Positions 54,781 through 64,000 of a DNA stretch of 64,000 nt are shown piece by piece. Position numbers and translations under genes: made by a program. The stretch is from assembly GCA_918807975.1 (NCBI GenBank), contig OU964932.1, positions 17,701,501 through 17,765,500 of the forward strand, read 5' to 3'. The stretch is from Aplidium turbinatum. Taxonomy: Eukaryota; Chordata; Ascidiacea; Aplousobranchia; Polyclinidae. Under the pieces are notes generated by a model. That model was not told the origin of the DNA. It saw nothing but the letters and a program-made list of their open reading frames with translations, and ran no database searches. Each line of letters starts with the position of its first letter. Position 1 is the stretch's first letter.

Positions 54781-55924
54781 AACTTTTATAGAGGTAATTC
54801 TGTGAGAAACTTGATTTCACACAAATTGTTTCTTTAATTTACATCTGTTTCTTCTCTTTGGCCAGGATAAAACTGTTTATAATAAGTTATCAAGATGAGA
54901 TTTATAGAAGTCATTAAGGCCACAATCGAACAAAATGGATGTCGCTACACTCAAGTTTCACTAAGCCCCTGTTTGGGAACATCACTGGTGCATATCACGG
55001 ACATGGTGCATGTCCACGTTGTCTTAAGCGGGAATCGAACTCCTAGTTGATGGAAATTGTGGGCGTCTTTAACTTGAGTATCAAACCTCCATCGAGTTTG
55101 TAGAATGGTGTCCAGCATTTTGTTTTTAGTCACCCGGCCACGTTTGAAAACAATGAAGCTGTTGACTGTTGTTAACTTCAGGCTTTGTTGAGTTCAATGC
55201 ATAGAAGGACACCTGAATTTCTAAGTGCGCAGAGACGCATAAGTTTACATGATTATAGCTTCACGCAATTTTAGACTCCTCTTCCTCTCCGATTCTGGCC
55301 TAAACCAGAGACTCAGACTCCTAAATATTTCAAAATTAACGCTCTTGTACACATCTGGTGGCAATATACAAAACCCATAAAATTTAGAAAATCGGTCAGC
55401 CATAACATTTCCCGCGGGTTTGAAATTAGTTTTAGCAGAAAGCACAGGAATAAGGATTCAGAATTGCCAGTTTTGTGAATTTTCTTTGGCATTGACCTCA
55501 CTTTTTTTTTACTAAAGTTGCTGCAACAATTGGACTAAGCGGTGCAGTTTTATAGATTATGTTTATTGATTGATTGTTTAATTGAGTTAAACGGCCTTTT
55601 ACTAGCTACGCTCACCTTAATGTTGATCATAGCAAAACCTGGGATTTTTGTTGTTATTATTAGGTAGGCTACCTAACTTTGCTCATCTCTTTGGTATATA
55701 TATATATGTTGCTTTTTATCTTTTTTACTGATTAAAATTGTCGATTAATATCTCTTAAACTCCACTCACAATTAATTCATTCGGCAGCATGGTAAACCTG
55801 CTTAGTTTGTTTGCTTTTTTTTCTCTCCTTTTTTGCATAATGAAAACATGTGTATCTGTATCACCAAATGCTTGATTTTTGTATATGTGTTTGTGTATTT
55901 ACTGTATACGTATATGTTATTTAG

Positions 55925-56085
55925 GCCTACATCACCTAGCTTGAGGTGGCTGCTGACTAGATGACCGTTTGGTCTTTTCGCAGTCTCCTCGTCATATGAC
56001 ACACAACCGATTATTGTATACTTTGTATTCTTTTCATGTTTGTGTTTGTGACAAATAAATGAACTGACTGACTGACAAACAATCA
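55925..56085 (+). repeat. SINE-like repeat (GGTGGCTGCTGACTAGATGACC), with TGACTGAC tail
   Basis: Head GAGGTGGCTGCTGACTAGAT, then GACCGTTTGGTCTT, and a 3' end ACAAATAAATGAACTGACTG, ACTGAC. The microsatellite-like tail is typical of SINEs mobilised by CR1/I-type LINEs. Relatives lie at 16045 and 57930. Confidence 0.45.
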
Positions 56086-56399
56086 GGGTGCAACCATTAA
56101 CCAACCGCTGCGGTTTGTAGCTAATTCTGTTTTCAAGGGTAGTATGTATTTGCTTGAATAGTAGTGTAAGTAAGGTTTCCGGCAAGTATGCCTTGATGTT
56201 AGCTTCCATTAAATTTCAACAAATAATGTCAGAAAAAAAGCAATAAATTTACTTCAAATCAAACGTTCTGTAAGAGGCAACTGCAGTAGGCTACAGTAAT
56301 GACGTTTTTGTTCACCTTACAGCTTGCAACTAAATAAGGTAGCTCTAGTTTCATTAGGCCCAACAATGGTTTCTAAAGTTTGCTATTGTAGTCTAGGTT

Positions 56400-56700
56400 T
56401 GGTTGGTTGGTTTTGAATCTTTATCCTCAGACTGACAAAGCCTTGATTGGTTATTCTTGGTAGTTTCGCATACTTGTGGAGGCTCTTGGTGCAAGGCCAG
56501 TTATCAAGATGGACAGAGTGAAGTTTTCCGATTGTTGAAATGTTGTTGCTAGAGTATTATTCTATCAATTAACTGCCACTGAATGCAGTCCTTAAAATGT
56601 GTTGCTCAAGCGCACACCCTTAGAGTCGAACCAGCGCCGCTTGATCTTGAAGCTTCTTCCACAAAGTCATGTGCTAACCAACTGAGCTACCAGGGAAGAC
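56400..56700 (-). repeat. tRNA-derived SINE, minus-strand copy
   Basis: Read on the minus strand: A box TGGTAGCTCAGTTGGTTAGC, B box GGTTCGACTCTAAGG, body CTTGAGCAACACATTTTAAG and CATTCAGTGGCA, and tail GAGGATAAAGATTCAAAACC. It is the best preserved copy of the family at 32555-32860. The head resembles an intact tRNA more closely than the other copies do. Confidence 0.75.
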
Positions 56701-57124
56701 AAGCCTACTAAGTATTGTAGCACATATAAACAAATGCTTTTACATGGAATATTTGTTTCAATGTTTTCAATGCTGTCTTGACAAAATTTTGCTTGATTTG
56801 ATTGTGACATATAAAGTTTTAATAACAATAGCCAGAAACAAATGTTCTTACTAAATATTTTAAACTTAATGCCGGTCTCAACTTTATAGCCTAAATTTCA
56901 GTTACAGCTCCAAAAAAATGTTTGGCTCTGTTTTTATTTTTGGGTCCTCACTCCTCAGCCTCAATTCATGTTGCCACTAATTACAGTCTTAAAGTCATGT
57001 AAACATTTAGGCCTAGTTTGCTGTTTTTAATCACTGACATGTTAAATCACTTAAGCTTGTATCTTATGTAAGATACAATACAAGGTATATAATATAGTTT
57101 TCATGTGATAGTCAGAGTCAGCTG

Positions 57125-57265
57125 GAAGCAGCTGACTCAATGACTGATATAGTCGTTCGCTGCTTCTTGTATGTTGTGGAGTCTAGATTGTTATTGTGTC
57201 ATTTTATTCACATTGTTTGTAATTCTACTCTTGCAACAGACAAAATAAAAGTTTTCTCTCTCACT
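57125..57265 (+). repeat. Short interspersed repeat (CTGACTGATATAGTCGTTCG family), copy 3
   Basis: It shares GCAGCTGACTC, ATGACTGATATAGTCGTTCG, CTGCTTCTTGTATGTTGTGG and the tail AAAGTTTTCTCTCTC with copies at 33955 and 36310. It lies outside any hAT element, so the repeat moves or spreads independently. Confidence 0.55.
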
Positions 57266-57929
57266 CTCTAATATAAAGTAGCCTAATATTATTAATATAA
57301 TAAAAAAATAAAGAGCCCAAAATGGAGATTGTAGATACTAAACTTATGTTCAACAAACAAACGTTTTGAAAACTATACTGTCTTCCTCTTCAGTGCTTTA
57401 AATGTAACTGAACATGGGTTTAGTATTTACATTTTAGGTTCTTTATTTTTTATTATGATATATTATAAATAATTAATTAAAAAACTTAGCTAGCAATTCA
57501 CTGAAAACAAGCTTGTGATATTTTACTCTGTACTTTTTACTTTTACCTCAATTAGGTAATTGTTTCTAATTGATTTTGTTAACTTTTAATTCAATTTAAG
57601 AAATTAAGTTGAAGTGATGATCAGTTAATAAGATGAATTAACTTTTACAGTAAGTGTTTGAGCAATGCTCTTCAAAGACGGTTCTTCATTCAACGACATT
57701 TAATTAATGAAGTAATTTATAGGTAAAAACATCAGGTTTCAATTCTTTGTCAACCTCAGTAACTGAGCCTGTGTCAGCAATTCAGCTTCTATAAGAATTC
57801 AAGACTGCTAGGAATGGCCATTTTATGCTTTCTCAGACTGAAGATGAATCATTTACTACGTCATATGAGATAACTTTGTCAAGACTTATACATTAGGAGT
57901 ATAAAAAAGATCGACAATTAAACTTTAGG

Positions 57930-58065
57930 GTGGCAGCTGACTTTGGTGACCTTTTGGTCTTACGCTGCCATCTTTGCTCTTCAAGAGTATTATTGTTTAT
58001 TGTGTTGTGTATTATATACTGTATATTTTTGTTTATTTGCCAGCAGAAAAAAAGAACTGAACAGA
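57930..58065 (+). repeat. SINE-like repeat upstream of DMC1
   Basis: Head GGGTGGCAGCTGACTTTGGT, then GACCTTTTGGTCTTACG, a diverged relative of the repeat at 55925-56085. It ends about 135 bases before the DMC1 start codon, so it may contribute to the DMC1 leader or promoter. Confidence 0.4.
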
Positions 58066-58199
58066 CATAAGAAATACATGGATTTTCGAACACTTAAAAC
58101 AGAAAAATTTCTGCTTCAGATTTTAATGTGCCTTTATATATTAAAGCAACAATTTCTTAAATAGGCTACTAAAATATCATTTGTTACTTGTCTTATATC

Positions 58200-59228
58200 A
58201 TGCAAGATCAAGTTGTATCAGAATCTGTTCTTGAACAAATCTATGAAGAAGATGACGAGTCATTTTTTCAAGACATAAATCTTCTTCAAGACCACGGCAT
58301 CAATGCTGCTGACTTGAAAAAGCTTAAACAAGCAGGAATCTGTACTGTTAAAGGTGTTCAAATGACAACCAGAAAGTCTTTATCTCACATCAAGGGAATA
58401 TCTGAGGCTAAGGTGGATAAAATAAAAGAAGCTGCTGCTAAAATGGTGACAACTGGTTTCATCACAGCATTAAATTTCAGTGGAAAACGTAAACAGGTTT
58501 TTAAAATTTCAACTGGTAGTGAAGATTTGGATAGACTACTTGGTGGTGGAGTTGAAAGTATGGCCATCACTGAAGTTTTTGGAGAATTTCGAACTGGAAA
58601 GACTCAGCTGTCTCATACTTTATCAGTCACTTCACAACTACCAGGAGCTAATGGTTACACTGGAGGGAAGGTTGTCTATATTGACACAGAAAATACATTC
58701 CGCCCAGATCGTTTACGCCCTATTGCTGATCGCTTTAATCTCGATCAAAATGCTGTGTTAGATAATGTTATGTATGCACGAGCTTACACAAGTGAACACC
58801 AAATGGAGCTATTGGACCATGTAGCTGCAAAGTTTCATGAAGAAGCTGGAATATTTAAACTTCTTATTGTGGATTCTGTAATGGCTTTATTTCGTGTTGA
58901 TTTTAGTGGCCGTGGAGAATTAGCAGACAGACAGCAAAAGCTGGCTCAGATGCTCTCGCGGTTACAAAAGATATCTGAAGAATATAATGTTGCTGTTTTC
59001 TTAACCAATCAGATGACTGCTGACCCTGGGGCAACAATGTCTTTCCAGGCTGATCCAAAGAAACCGATTGGAGGACACATACTAGCTCATGCTTCAACAA
59101 CTCGCATATCCCTTAGAAAAGGTCGTGGTGAATTACGAATAGCTAAAATATATGACAGTCCTGATATGCCTGAATCTGAAGCTACTTTTTCTATTACTGG
59201 AGGTGGAATTGCTGATGCGAAAGAATGA
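58200..59228 (+). CDS. DMC1: DMC1 meiotic recombinase, intact and intronless
   Basis: DMC1 is the meiosis-specific RecA/RAD51-family recombinase that forms filaments on single-stranded DNA and performs strand exchange between homologs in the nucleus. The frame from ATG 58200 encodes 342 aa (human 340), ending in ADAKE as human DMC1 ends GDAKE. An N-terminal helix-hairpin-helix region (about 30-85) contains [20 protein letters not shown]. Walker A is GEFRTGKTQ (128-136), Walker B LLIVDS (221-226) and loop L2 [20 protein letters not shown] (270-289). [19 protein letters not shown] is typical of DMC1 rather than RAD51. An in-frame TTG twelve bases upstream is not preferred over the ATG. The human gene has more than a dozen introns; here there is none. 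A retrocopy or intron loss would explain this. No poly-A tract is evident directly after the stop. Confidence 0.95.
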   Translation: MQDQVVSESVLEQIYEEDDESFFQDINLLQDHGINAADLKKLKQAGICTVKGVQMTTRKSLSHIKGISEAKVDKIKEAAAKMVTTGFITALNFSGKRKQVFKISTGSEDLDRLLGGGVESMAITEVFGEFRTGKTQLSHTLSVTSQLPGANGYTGGKVVYIDTENTFRPDRLRPIADRFNLDQNAVLDNVMYARAYTSEHQMELLDHVAAKFHEEAGIFKLLIVDSVMALFRVDFSGRGELADRQQKLAQMLSRLQKISEEYNVAVFLTNQMTADPGATMSFQADPKKPIGGHILAHASTTRISLRKGRGELRIAKIYDSPDMPESEATFSITGGGIADAKE

Positions 59229-60153
59229 GTTTGTATACTGATTGTTAGCAATTGCTTTCCAAAACTTTGATTCTATTTATTGCTCACGAATGTAACTAGA
59301 AGCAGTGTATCGTTTGATGAAACTCAGCTTTATTGTTATTTGTGCTGTTGGGCGCAATCTTTAAAATTCCACAAAATTGGCATTTTATTTTGTAGGCACA
59401 GTTTTACAAGTTTCCTTACTTCAAATCATTGCAATTCAAAGTTATATGTCAGTTCTTGCTATTTTGTAGATTCTAGTTTTTTTTATTGAGAGTTGATTTA
59501 TTGTTGTTTTTCGTTGTTGTTTTATTAGCAGTGTTTTTGCAGAGAATATTTTTACCCCTACTATGCTATGGTATGTTTGTGGACATTTCTACCCAGCTTC
59601 ACTTTATCAAACTTAAAGGCTGAAAATTACATCGATTTTATGAACCAATTGATTATATTTGTCACGCCAAATGTGTGTTTTTGTAATTTCTAGTTTAAAG
59701 GCTTTGTGACATTTAAAATAGAGCCTATTTTTGATTCACAAGTCTAGCATGTGGGTTTAGATAAATGACCAACCTACTAGTGTGTGTGTATTTTTTGATG
59801 GAAAGAAGACAAGTGATGGACAACTTCTTCAAACGGTTTGTAAACTGTAGCCTACAAGCTAATACAGTGATAGATCATAAAATTGGAAGGTCTACTAATA
59901 ATTTTCCAAACAACGTGTTGTTTACATTACTCTTATTGATAGCCATAATGTTTTTGTTTTTTTTTGCAGGAAAGCCAGATATTAGCCTTACGTTTTCAAT
60001 CATTCTGTTTCAGATGAAAGATTTTTTTTTCTCAGTGGAAAACTCGATAGATCTGGTTTTTTTAGGACACTGGTGATGACCTGAGCCAGATACGGAGGCA
60101 AGTTTCGAGCAGTTAATGTGCAATTTGAATTAATAATGCCGGACAGTGTACAA
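59229..60153. other. DMC1 3' flank
   Basis: T-rich sequence with GTTGTT runs near 59500-59525. It probably includes the DMC1 3' UTR. No canonical AATAAA at an obviously right distance, no poly-A tract and no coding feature seen. Confidence 0.4.
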
Positions 60154-60351
60154 GGGTCTGCTACTATTCGGTGAGTCCGATTCGGTGAGTTTCTATCCTC
60201 TAACCCCTAACCCCTAACCCTAAAACGGCAATGATAATTAGGCTACGGTACCCAATAATTTAAAAAAAATAATTGAAAAAATCCCCCGTTAAGGGATCGA
60301 ACTCACCGAATCGGACTCACCGAATCGGACTCACCGAAACGGGCCATTCCG
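60154..60351. mobile_element. MITE with CGGTGAGTCCGATTCGG ends and telomere-like core, copy 1
   Basis: The subterminal inverted repeats are CGGTGAGTCCGATTCGGTGA and its complement near 60306-60326. Inside is CTAACCCCTAACCCCTAACC, followed by a CCCCCGTTAAGGGAT block. A perfect 8-bp duplication GTGTACAA flanks it (60146-60153, 60352-60359). Length is 198 bp. Confidence 0.8.
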
Positions 60352-60368
60352 GTGTACAAAGCCCGTAT

Positions 60369-60643
60369 GGGAACGTTCAAATATTACGTAACGCCTTCGA
60401 GGGGGAGGGAGGGGGTTATGCAAAGCGTTACGTTAGCGTCACATCGGGGGGGAGGGGTTCAAGCAAAACGTTACGTAACGCTTTCGAGTACGGAATGGTA
60501 GTTTTTTGTGCTGAATTCGTAGTGAAAAAGCGTTACATGGGGGAGGGGGGGATTGAAAAAAGCGTTACGTTGACGTTACATGGGGGAGGGGGGGGGGGTC
60601 AAAAATTCGGAAAAAAAGCGTTACGTGATATTTGAACGTTCCC
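60369..60643. mobile_element. MITE with GGGAACGTTCAAATATTACG ends
   Basis: The terminal inverted repeats are about 25 bp (GGGAACGTTCAAATATTACG and complement). A 3-bp TAT flanks both ends, compatible with Harbinger-type duplications. The interior repeats GCGTTACGT and G-rich runs (GGGGGAGGGGG) several times in direct orientation. Confidence 0.75.
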
Positions 60644-60992
60644 TATGTGAAACACAGAAGAAACCAACTTTAAAGTGTGTTTGTGTGAAGTCGAAACCCA
60701 CCTGGTAAATCGCTATATTTCAAGAAAGTAAAAAAGAAGGTAATTCATTCTCAATCTACGAATTTAGAAGAAACTTGAGTTCCTCCCAAGTTAGGCCAGT
60801 AGGCCTATCAGGCCTCTAAGCTCCTTTATTTTTTTGGCGACCAAGCATGGCCTTTCTGAGCCTCCCGGCATTCAAATTTTCGCACCCGGCAGCCAAAATA
60901 AAAAATATTGGTGTTTTTAAAAATACGTTATTGTTCACACAGGGAACTACAACCCAAACAAGGCCCTGAAACATATTTGCAGTTGTATTTAA

Positions 60993-61405
60993 ATGCACTT
61001 CCCAAGTAGATGTAAAGCTAGTCTTCAGATTTTTATAGGTCGATGCTCAGACGTTTTGCGAAACTTTTATCAGCAATATTCCTCGTTGGCGTGTGAGGAA
61101 CTTGCCTTGTTTGTGAAAAAAGTTGCGAATGCAAATGAAGAGACAAAAGTTTCACTTTTGAAGGTAAGTGGAGAAAAAAGTTTCAAATACCAAAAGAGTG
61201 TGGAAGCCGGCGACCAAACATGGCCTACTGCTTATGCAATGTTTTAGTAATGTGTGTCGGTTTGCAGAAAGCTTCTTCTACTGCTGTTAACAGATCATTC
61301 ACTATAATTTATAAAGCGTTAAAATATCACCTGGCTTATGAAAAGAGTTTTAATTCAGTTGCATGTTTTATTTTCGACCAGCAAAGCAAAAAATATCACT
61401 TGTGA
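60993..61405 (+). CDS. Possible small two-exon gene, 102 aa, unidentified
   Basis: Exon 1 (60993-61163) starts with ATG, encodes MHFPSRCKASLQIFIGRCSD, then DVLRNFYQQYSSLACEELAL and FVKKVANANEETKVSLLK, and ends at a consensus GTAAGT in phase 0. Exon 2 (61268-61405) follows a CGGTTTGCAG acceptor and encodes KASSTAVNRSFTIIYKALKY and HLAYEKSFNSVACFIFDQQS up to TGA at 61403-61405. The intron is 104 bp. Predicted protein is helical, without a signal peptide. I do not recognise a family. An alternative is that exon 1 begins at the acceptor-like TTTTTATAG at 61030 as part of a longer gene. The good splice signals and phase match support a real transcript; no other evidence does. Confidence 0.4.
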
Positions 61406-62920
61406 ATTGTGATAACCAAGCAAAGGTCTGGAAAAAGGTAGGTAAGAAACTTGATGGAAAAACGTTTGCAAATAATAAAGACAACATGAGAACGATGAGG
61501 AAGTTGGTATAGTAACCAGTATAGTAACTTTAGATAGTGAATTCAAGAAGTGAAGCCCAGTAGGCGTATTTATAACTCTTCTGTGGAATACCTCAGTTGA
61601 GAAAAAGATTTCGTTTCGTAGAATCAGATGCTTACTTCCGTCGGAGAAAGCAAATGAACGCAGGAGCCTTTTTTTTACTTTGTTATGAACCACGGAGCTC
61701 ACAAGCAGCGAAGGCCACTTTCTAATTTCGTCTAATTCTGACTTATTTTTTTGGCTTAAACGGCGTGTGTTTGTGTGACGACGATTTGTCGTGGTGTGAA
61801 CTGCAAACGTGTGTGCTATGCACAGGTTGCACTGAATTATAACAACCTTTTTTAGATTTCAACGAATCCAACTTGCATGATAAGACAAATCGTGTTTCAA
61901 ATCGTGCACGATGTTTGGTGTAACTTTATTTTGGCCCCTGTTGAGTGTTGAAGTACCTGGAAAGTTAAATAGAGCAGCTCTGTTTTGTTGTGCTCATTTT
62001 GTTACAAATCATCGACACGGTTATTCAACATTAAACAACGTCAGTTATGTTTTTTAGCACCAGTATTTAAAACTCCGTGCAGACGAGATCTATTTGAATA
62101 AATGTTTTCTTATTTGTAACATTCAACAAACAAACGTGTTTTCTCTATCACGTGCTCTTCCCCGCATTTCTTATATAATGCACAGATTCAGTGAATCATT
62201 TCAATATAAAAGTTTGCTTTAAGCAATTACAAGAACTATGATACAGATAAGCAGACTAGAGCACTAACGTAAGCCAGTCTATAAACTTTAGCAGCTTTGT
62301 ATTTTAATATTGAACGATTTTAAATGCCTTATTTTTATAAAACATTTTATAAAAATATTGTAATTATAGCCAACAATATTGTTAGCTATCGGTATGGTGG
62401 ATGATGCGTAGTTGTAAAGGAAATAGCTTGCTACAGTTAAGAAGTTATGGAAAATTGGGGAGGATTGGTTTAGATAAGCACCTTTTTGCTTAAGTTGCTT
62501 GCAAAAAAATGGTTTGCTTTTGAAAAATTTAAAAGGGTTGACTTGAAGTACTGTACCAGTAAATTAGCTGCATGTTAGATTGCGTTTGATCATCGTGTCA
62601 TATGTAGCTTTGATATATCAAATATTTATATGCGTATTGCTCAACTTACCCCGACCAAATGTTTATGGGGTAAGTTGAGCAACTCCATTAAGTTTAAGCA
62701 TTCACCTGCCGATCTTTTTGATAACAGCAAGGCATTGCCTAAAATATAACACTACATTTTTTATTTTAACTAATGATGCTTAAAACATAAATTCAAAAAT
62801 TAAGTAACCTAGCTTATGTTATTTTCCGTATGCAGGAATACTGAAATTAAGGGCTGCCCTAGTTGACCTACAAGCCTATCAACGAAAGGGTTTGATTAAC
62901 TGTGTGATCGCTGATTGAAG
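61406..62920. other. Intergenic, no confident gene
   Basis: AT-rich sequence. The only clear structure is a hairpin at 62637-62682. The reading frames present are short and without family features. Confidence 0.4.
62637..62682. repeat. Perfect 16-bp hairpin
   Basis: TTGCTCAACTTACCCC is mirrored exactly as GGGGTAAGTTGAGCAA across a 14-base loop. It may be the fused ends of a small mariner-like MITE. Confidence 0.7.
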
Positions 62921-63968
62921 ATGGCTCGTGTCTATGTTGTTCTTGCTGTGATTGCCCAAGCAATTGTTTGCTGTAAGGTTAAGTAAAATACTTTTTCATT
63001 TTCACTGTTAAAACAGCTCATATTCTTTTGTAACTAACCATTTGTAACCTTAGTGTAAAAAAAGGGGTCTGCTACTATTCGGTGAGTCCGATTCGGTGAG
63101 TCTGATTCGGTGAGTTTCTAACCTCTAACCCCTAACCCTAAAACGGCAATGATATAATTAGGCTACGGTACCCGATAATTTAAAAAAAAAATTGAAAAAA
63201 TCCCCCGTTAAGGGATCAGACTCACCGAATCGGACTCACCGAAACGGGCCATTCCGTAAAAAAAAGGCCTGATACTGTATTATCTGTATACATTACTACT
63301 GTCAGTCTATCAAAGCATCTGTTGATGAACTCTTTTGTGTTATAACCTTGTTTGTATAGTATCTTTACTATTGGTTTTAATTCACATTCCTTAGAAAGGT
63401 ACCCGCTATTGAATTAGCATTAATTAGATTGAAGTAAATTATCAAGAAGTTTTATACTAGAACTAACGTTACAAAACAACATTACATTTTCACTCACTAT
63501 TTGCACAATTATTTTGTTAAAATTGCCTTACAAAGCAATTTATTTAATTGTGTTACAGGCTGAGTGAAATCTTGATGCATTTATCGTACCTCTCCTACTG
63601 CTGCTACCTGCTAGCATTTTTTGCTAATTTGTATCAAAGGTTGCAGAAAGTGTAAACGAATTTAAAACTCGCTTGAAAACATTTTATGATTTGCGATTTA
63701 CTGAACATTATTATGACAATTATTTTCTCAACATCGTATAGTGGCCGAGAAGATATCTAGCGTAATGGTGGCGGCGTTAAATAAATGTCATTAAACATTT
63801 CAGTGTGCCAGAATTCAGTTTCGACCGAACTAACCCCGAGCCTTCCCGATGTAGAGGTGGACTGTTATTCGAGATGCGAGCGCACACCTTCTTGTTTTGG
63901 TCTTGACCCTCGAAGCAACCCAGGGGAAGCAAATTCTAATTGTGCTTCTTGCATTGAAGCTCTTTGTG
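62921..63968 (+). CDS. Possible secreted Cys-rich protein, first exons (partial)
   Basis: Exon 1 (62921-62972) encodes MARVYVVLAVIAQAIVC, a good signal peptide, and ends at a GTAAGG donor in phase 1. A second exon (63804-63968) follows a CATTTCAG acceptor in the matching phase. It encodes VDCYSRCERTPSCFGLDPRS and NPGEANSNCASCIEALC, ending at a GTGTGT donor. Together they would give a secreted protein with closely spaced cysteines, continuing past the right edge. An intervening MITE (63064-63256) lies in the intron. Additional small exons may exist between. No family is recognised, and the pairing of the two exons is inference. Confidence 0.35.
63064..63256. mobile_element. MITE with CGGTGAGTCCGATTCGG ends and telomere-like core, copy 2
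   Basis: It matches copy 1 at 60154-60351 with few differences over 193 bp, including CTAACCCCTAACCC and CCCCCGTTAAGGGAT. Flanked by TAAAAAAA on both sides (63056-63063, 63257-63264), consistent with an 8-bp duplication although low in complexity. The near identity of the two copies, 2.7 kb apart, implies recent movement. Confidence 0.8.
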
Positions 63969-64000
63969 GTGTGTGGGCGCTTCTTGGTTGATAGCTTTTG

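Larger units (their letters stand above)
54781..58199. other. Intergenic region before DMC1, repeats only
   Basis: It holds SINE copies at 55925-56085, 56400-56700, 57125-57265 and 57930-58065. The rest is AT-rich without a conserved coding segment. A TTCTGCTTCAG followed by ATTTTAATG near 58108-58128 could be a splice acceptor for a DMC1 leader, but this is speculative. Confidence 0.4.

Noticed and set aside
56620-56695. tRNA gene on the minus strand
   Set aside because: The head is well preserved, but it is joined to the same SINE body and tail as at 32555, so it was called a SINE.
58188-58199. DMC1 start at an upstream in-frame TTG
   Set aside because: The ATG at 58200 gives a length and N terminus matching known DMC1; a TTG start is not expected in an animal gene.
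60202-60224. True interstitial telomere
   Set aside because: The TAACCC-like stretch is only about 20 bases, irregular, and sits inside a MITE that occurs twice.
60273-60635. 120-codon Gly-rich frame
   Set aside because: It spans the 3' end of one MITE and most of another and is generated by their G-rich direct repeats.

Overview
The window is animal (metazoan) DNA: AT-rich, with short spliced exons, GT-AG introns and many transposons. The host genes are LRP5/6 (Wnt co-receptor), SPT2 (SPTY2D1-type histone chaperone) and DMC1 (meiotic recombinase). The diverged LRP5/6 and SPT2 sequences and the many small hAT elements and SINEs suggest a marine invertebrate. A tunicate is my guess, not a demonstrated fact. 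There is no CRISPR array, rRNA gene or convincing free-standing tRNA gene.

Layout. 1-12287 (minus): the 5' part of LRP5/6 in seven exons (signal peptide, first YWTD propeller, first EGF, start of the second propeller), running off the left edge. 12288-19605: mostly repeats, with one possible first exon at 14532. 19606-32351 (minus): complete SPT2 in ten coding exons, 584 aa, in phase throughout. Its 7.2 kb first intron holds a 5.1 kb insertion (25188-30283) made only of a 330-bp repeat: about 7 copies in one direction, then about 8.5 in the other. 32352-37835: SINEs, a Penelope-like retroelement relic and a hAT element inside it. 37836-48663: what looks like a 10.8 kb foldback Mutator-like (MULE) transposon with arms of a 20-bp minisatellite in inverted orientation and an intact FLYWCH-MULE-RING transposase in the middle; hAT elements have since landed inside it. 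48673-58199: small foldback and hAT-type elements, SINEs and a LINE scrap. 58200-59228 (plus): an intronless, intact DMC1. 59229-64000: three MITEs, a possible two-exon 102-aa gene and two exons of a possible secreted Cys-rich protein.

Main result. Each 330-bp unit in the SPT2 intron carries a complete type I hammerhead ribozyme core: CTGATGA, a 5-bp stem II, GAAA, a short stem III, a GTC cleavage site and a perfect 6-bp stem I. The 16 copies (7 minus, 9 plus) form a mirror-image array flanked by an exact 13-bp direct repeat. This looks like a retrozyme (a non-autonomous hammerhead retroelement that family knowledge links to Penelope-like elements) in an unusually long, folded-back form. A Penelope relic 5.4 kb away has its own 16-bp target duplication and a degenerate hammerhead-like motif. 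Because SPT2 is transcribed leftward, its pre-mRNA would contain seven sense ribozymes and a 2.3-kb hairpin.
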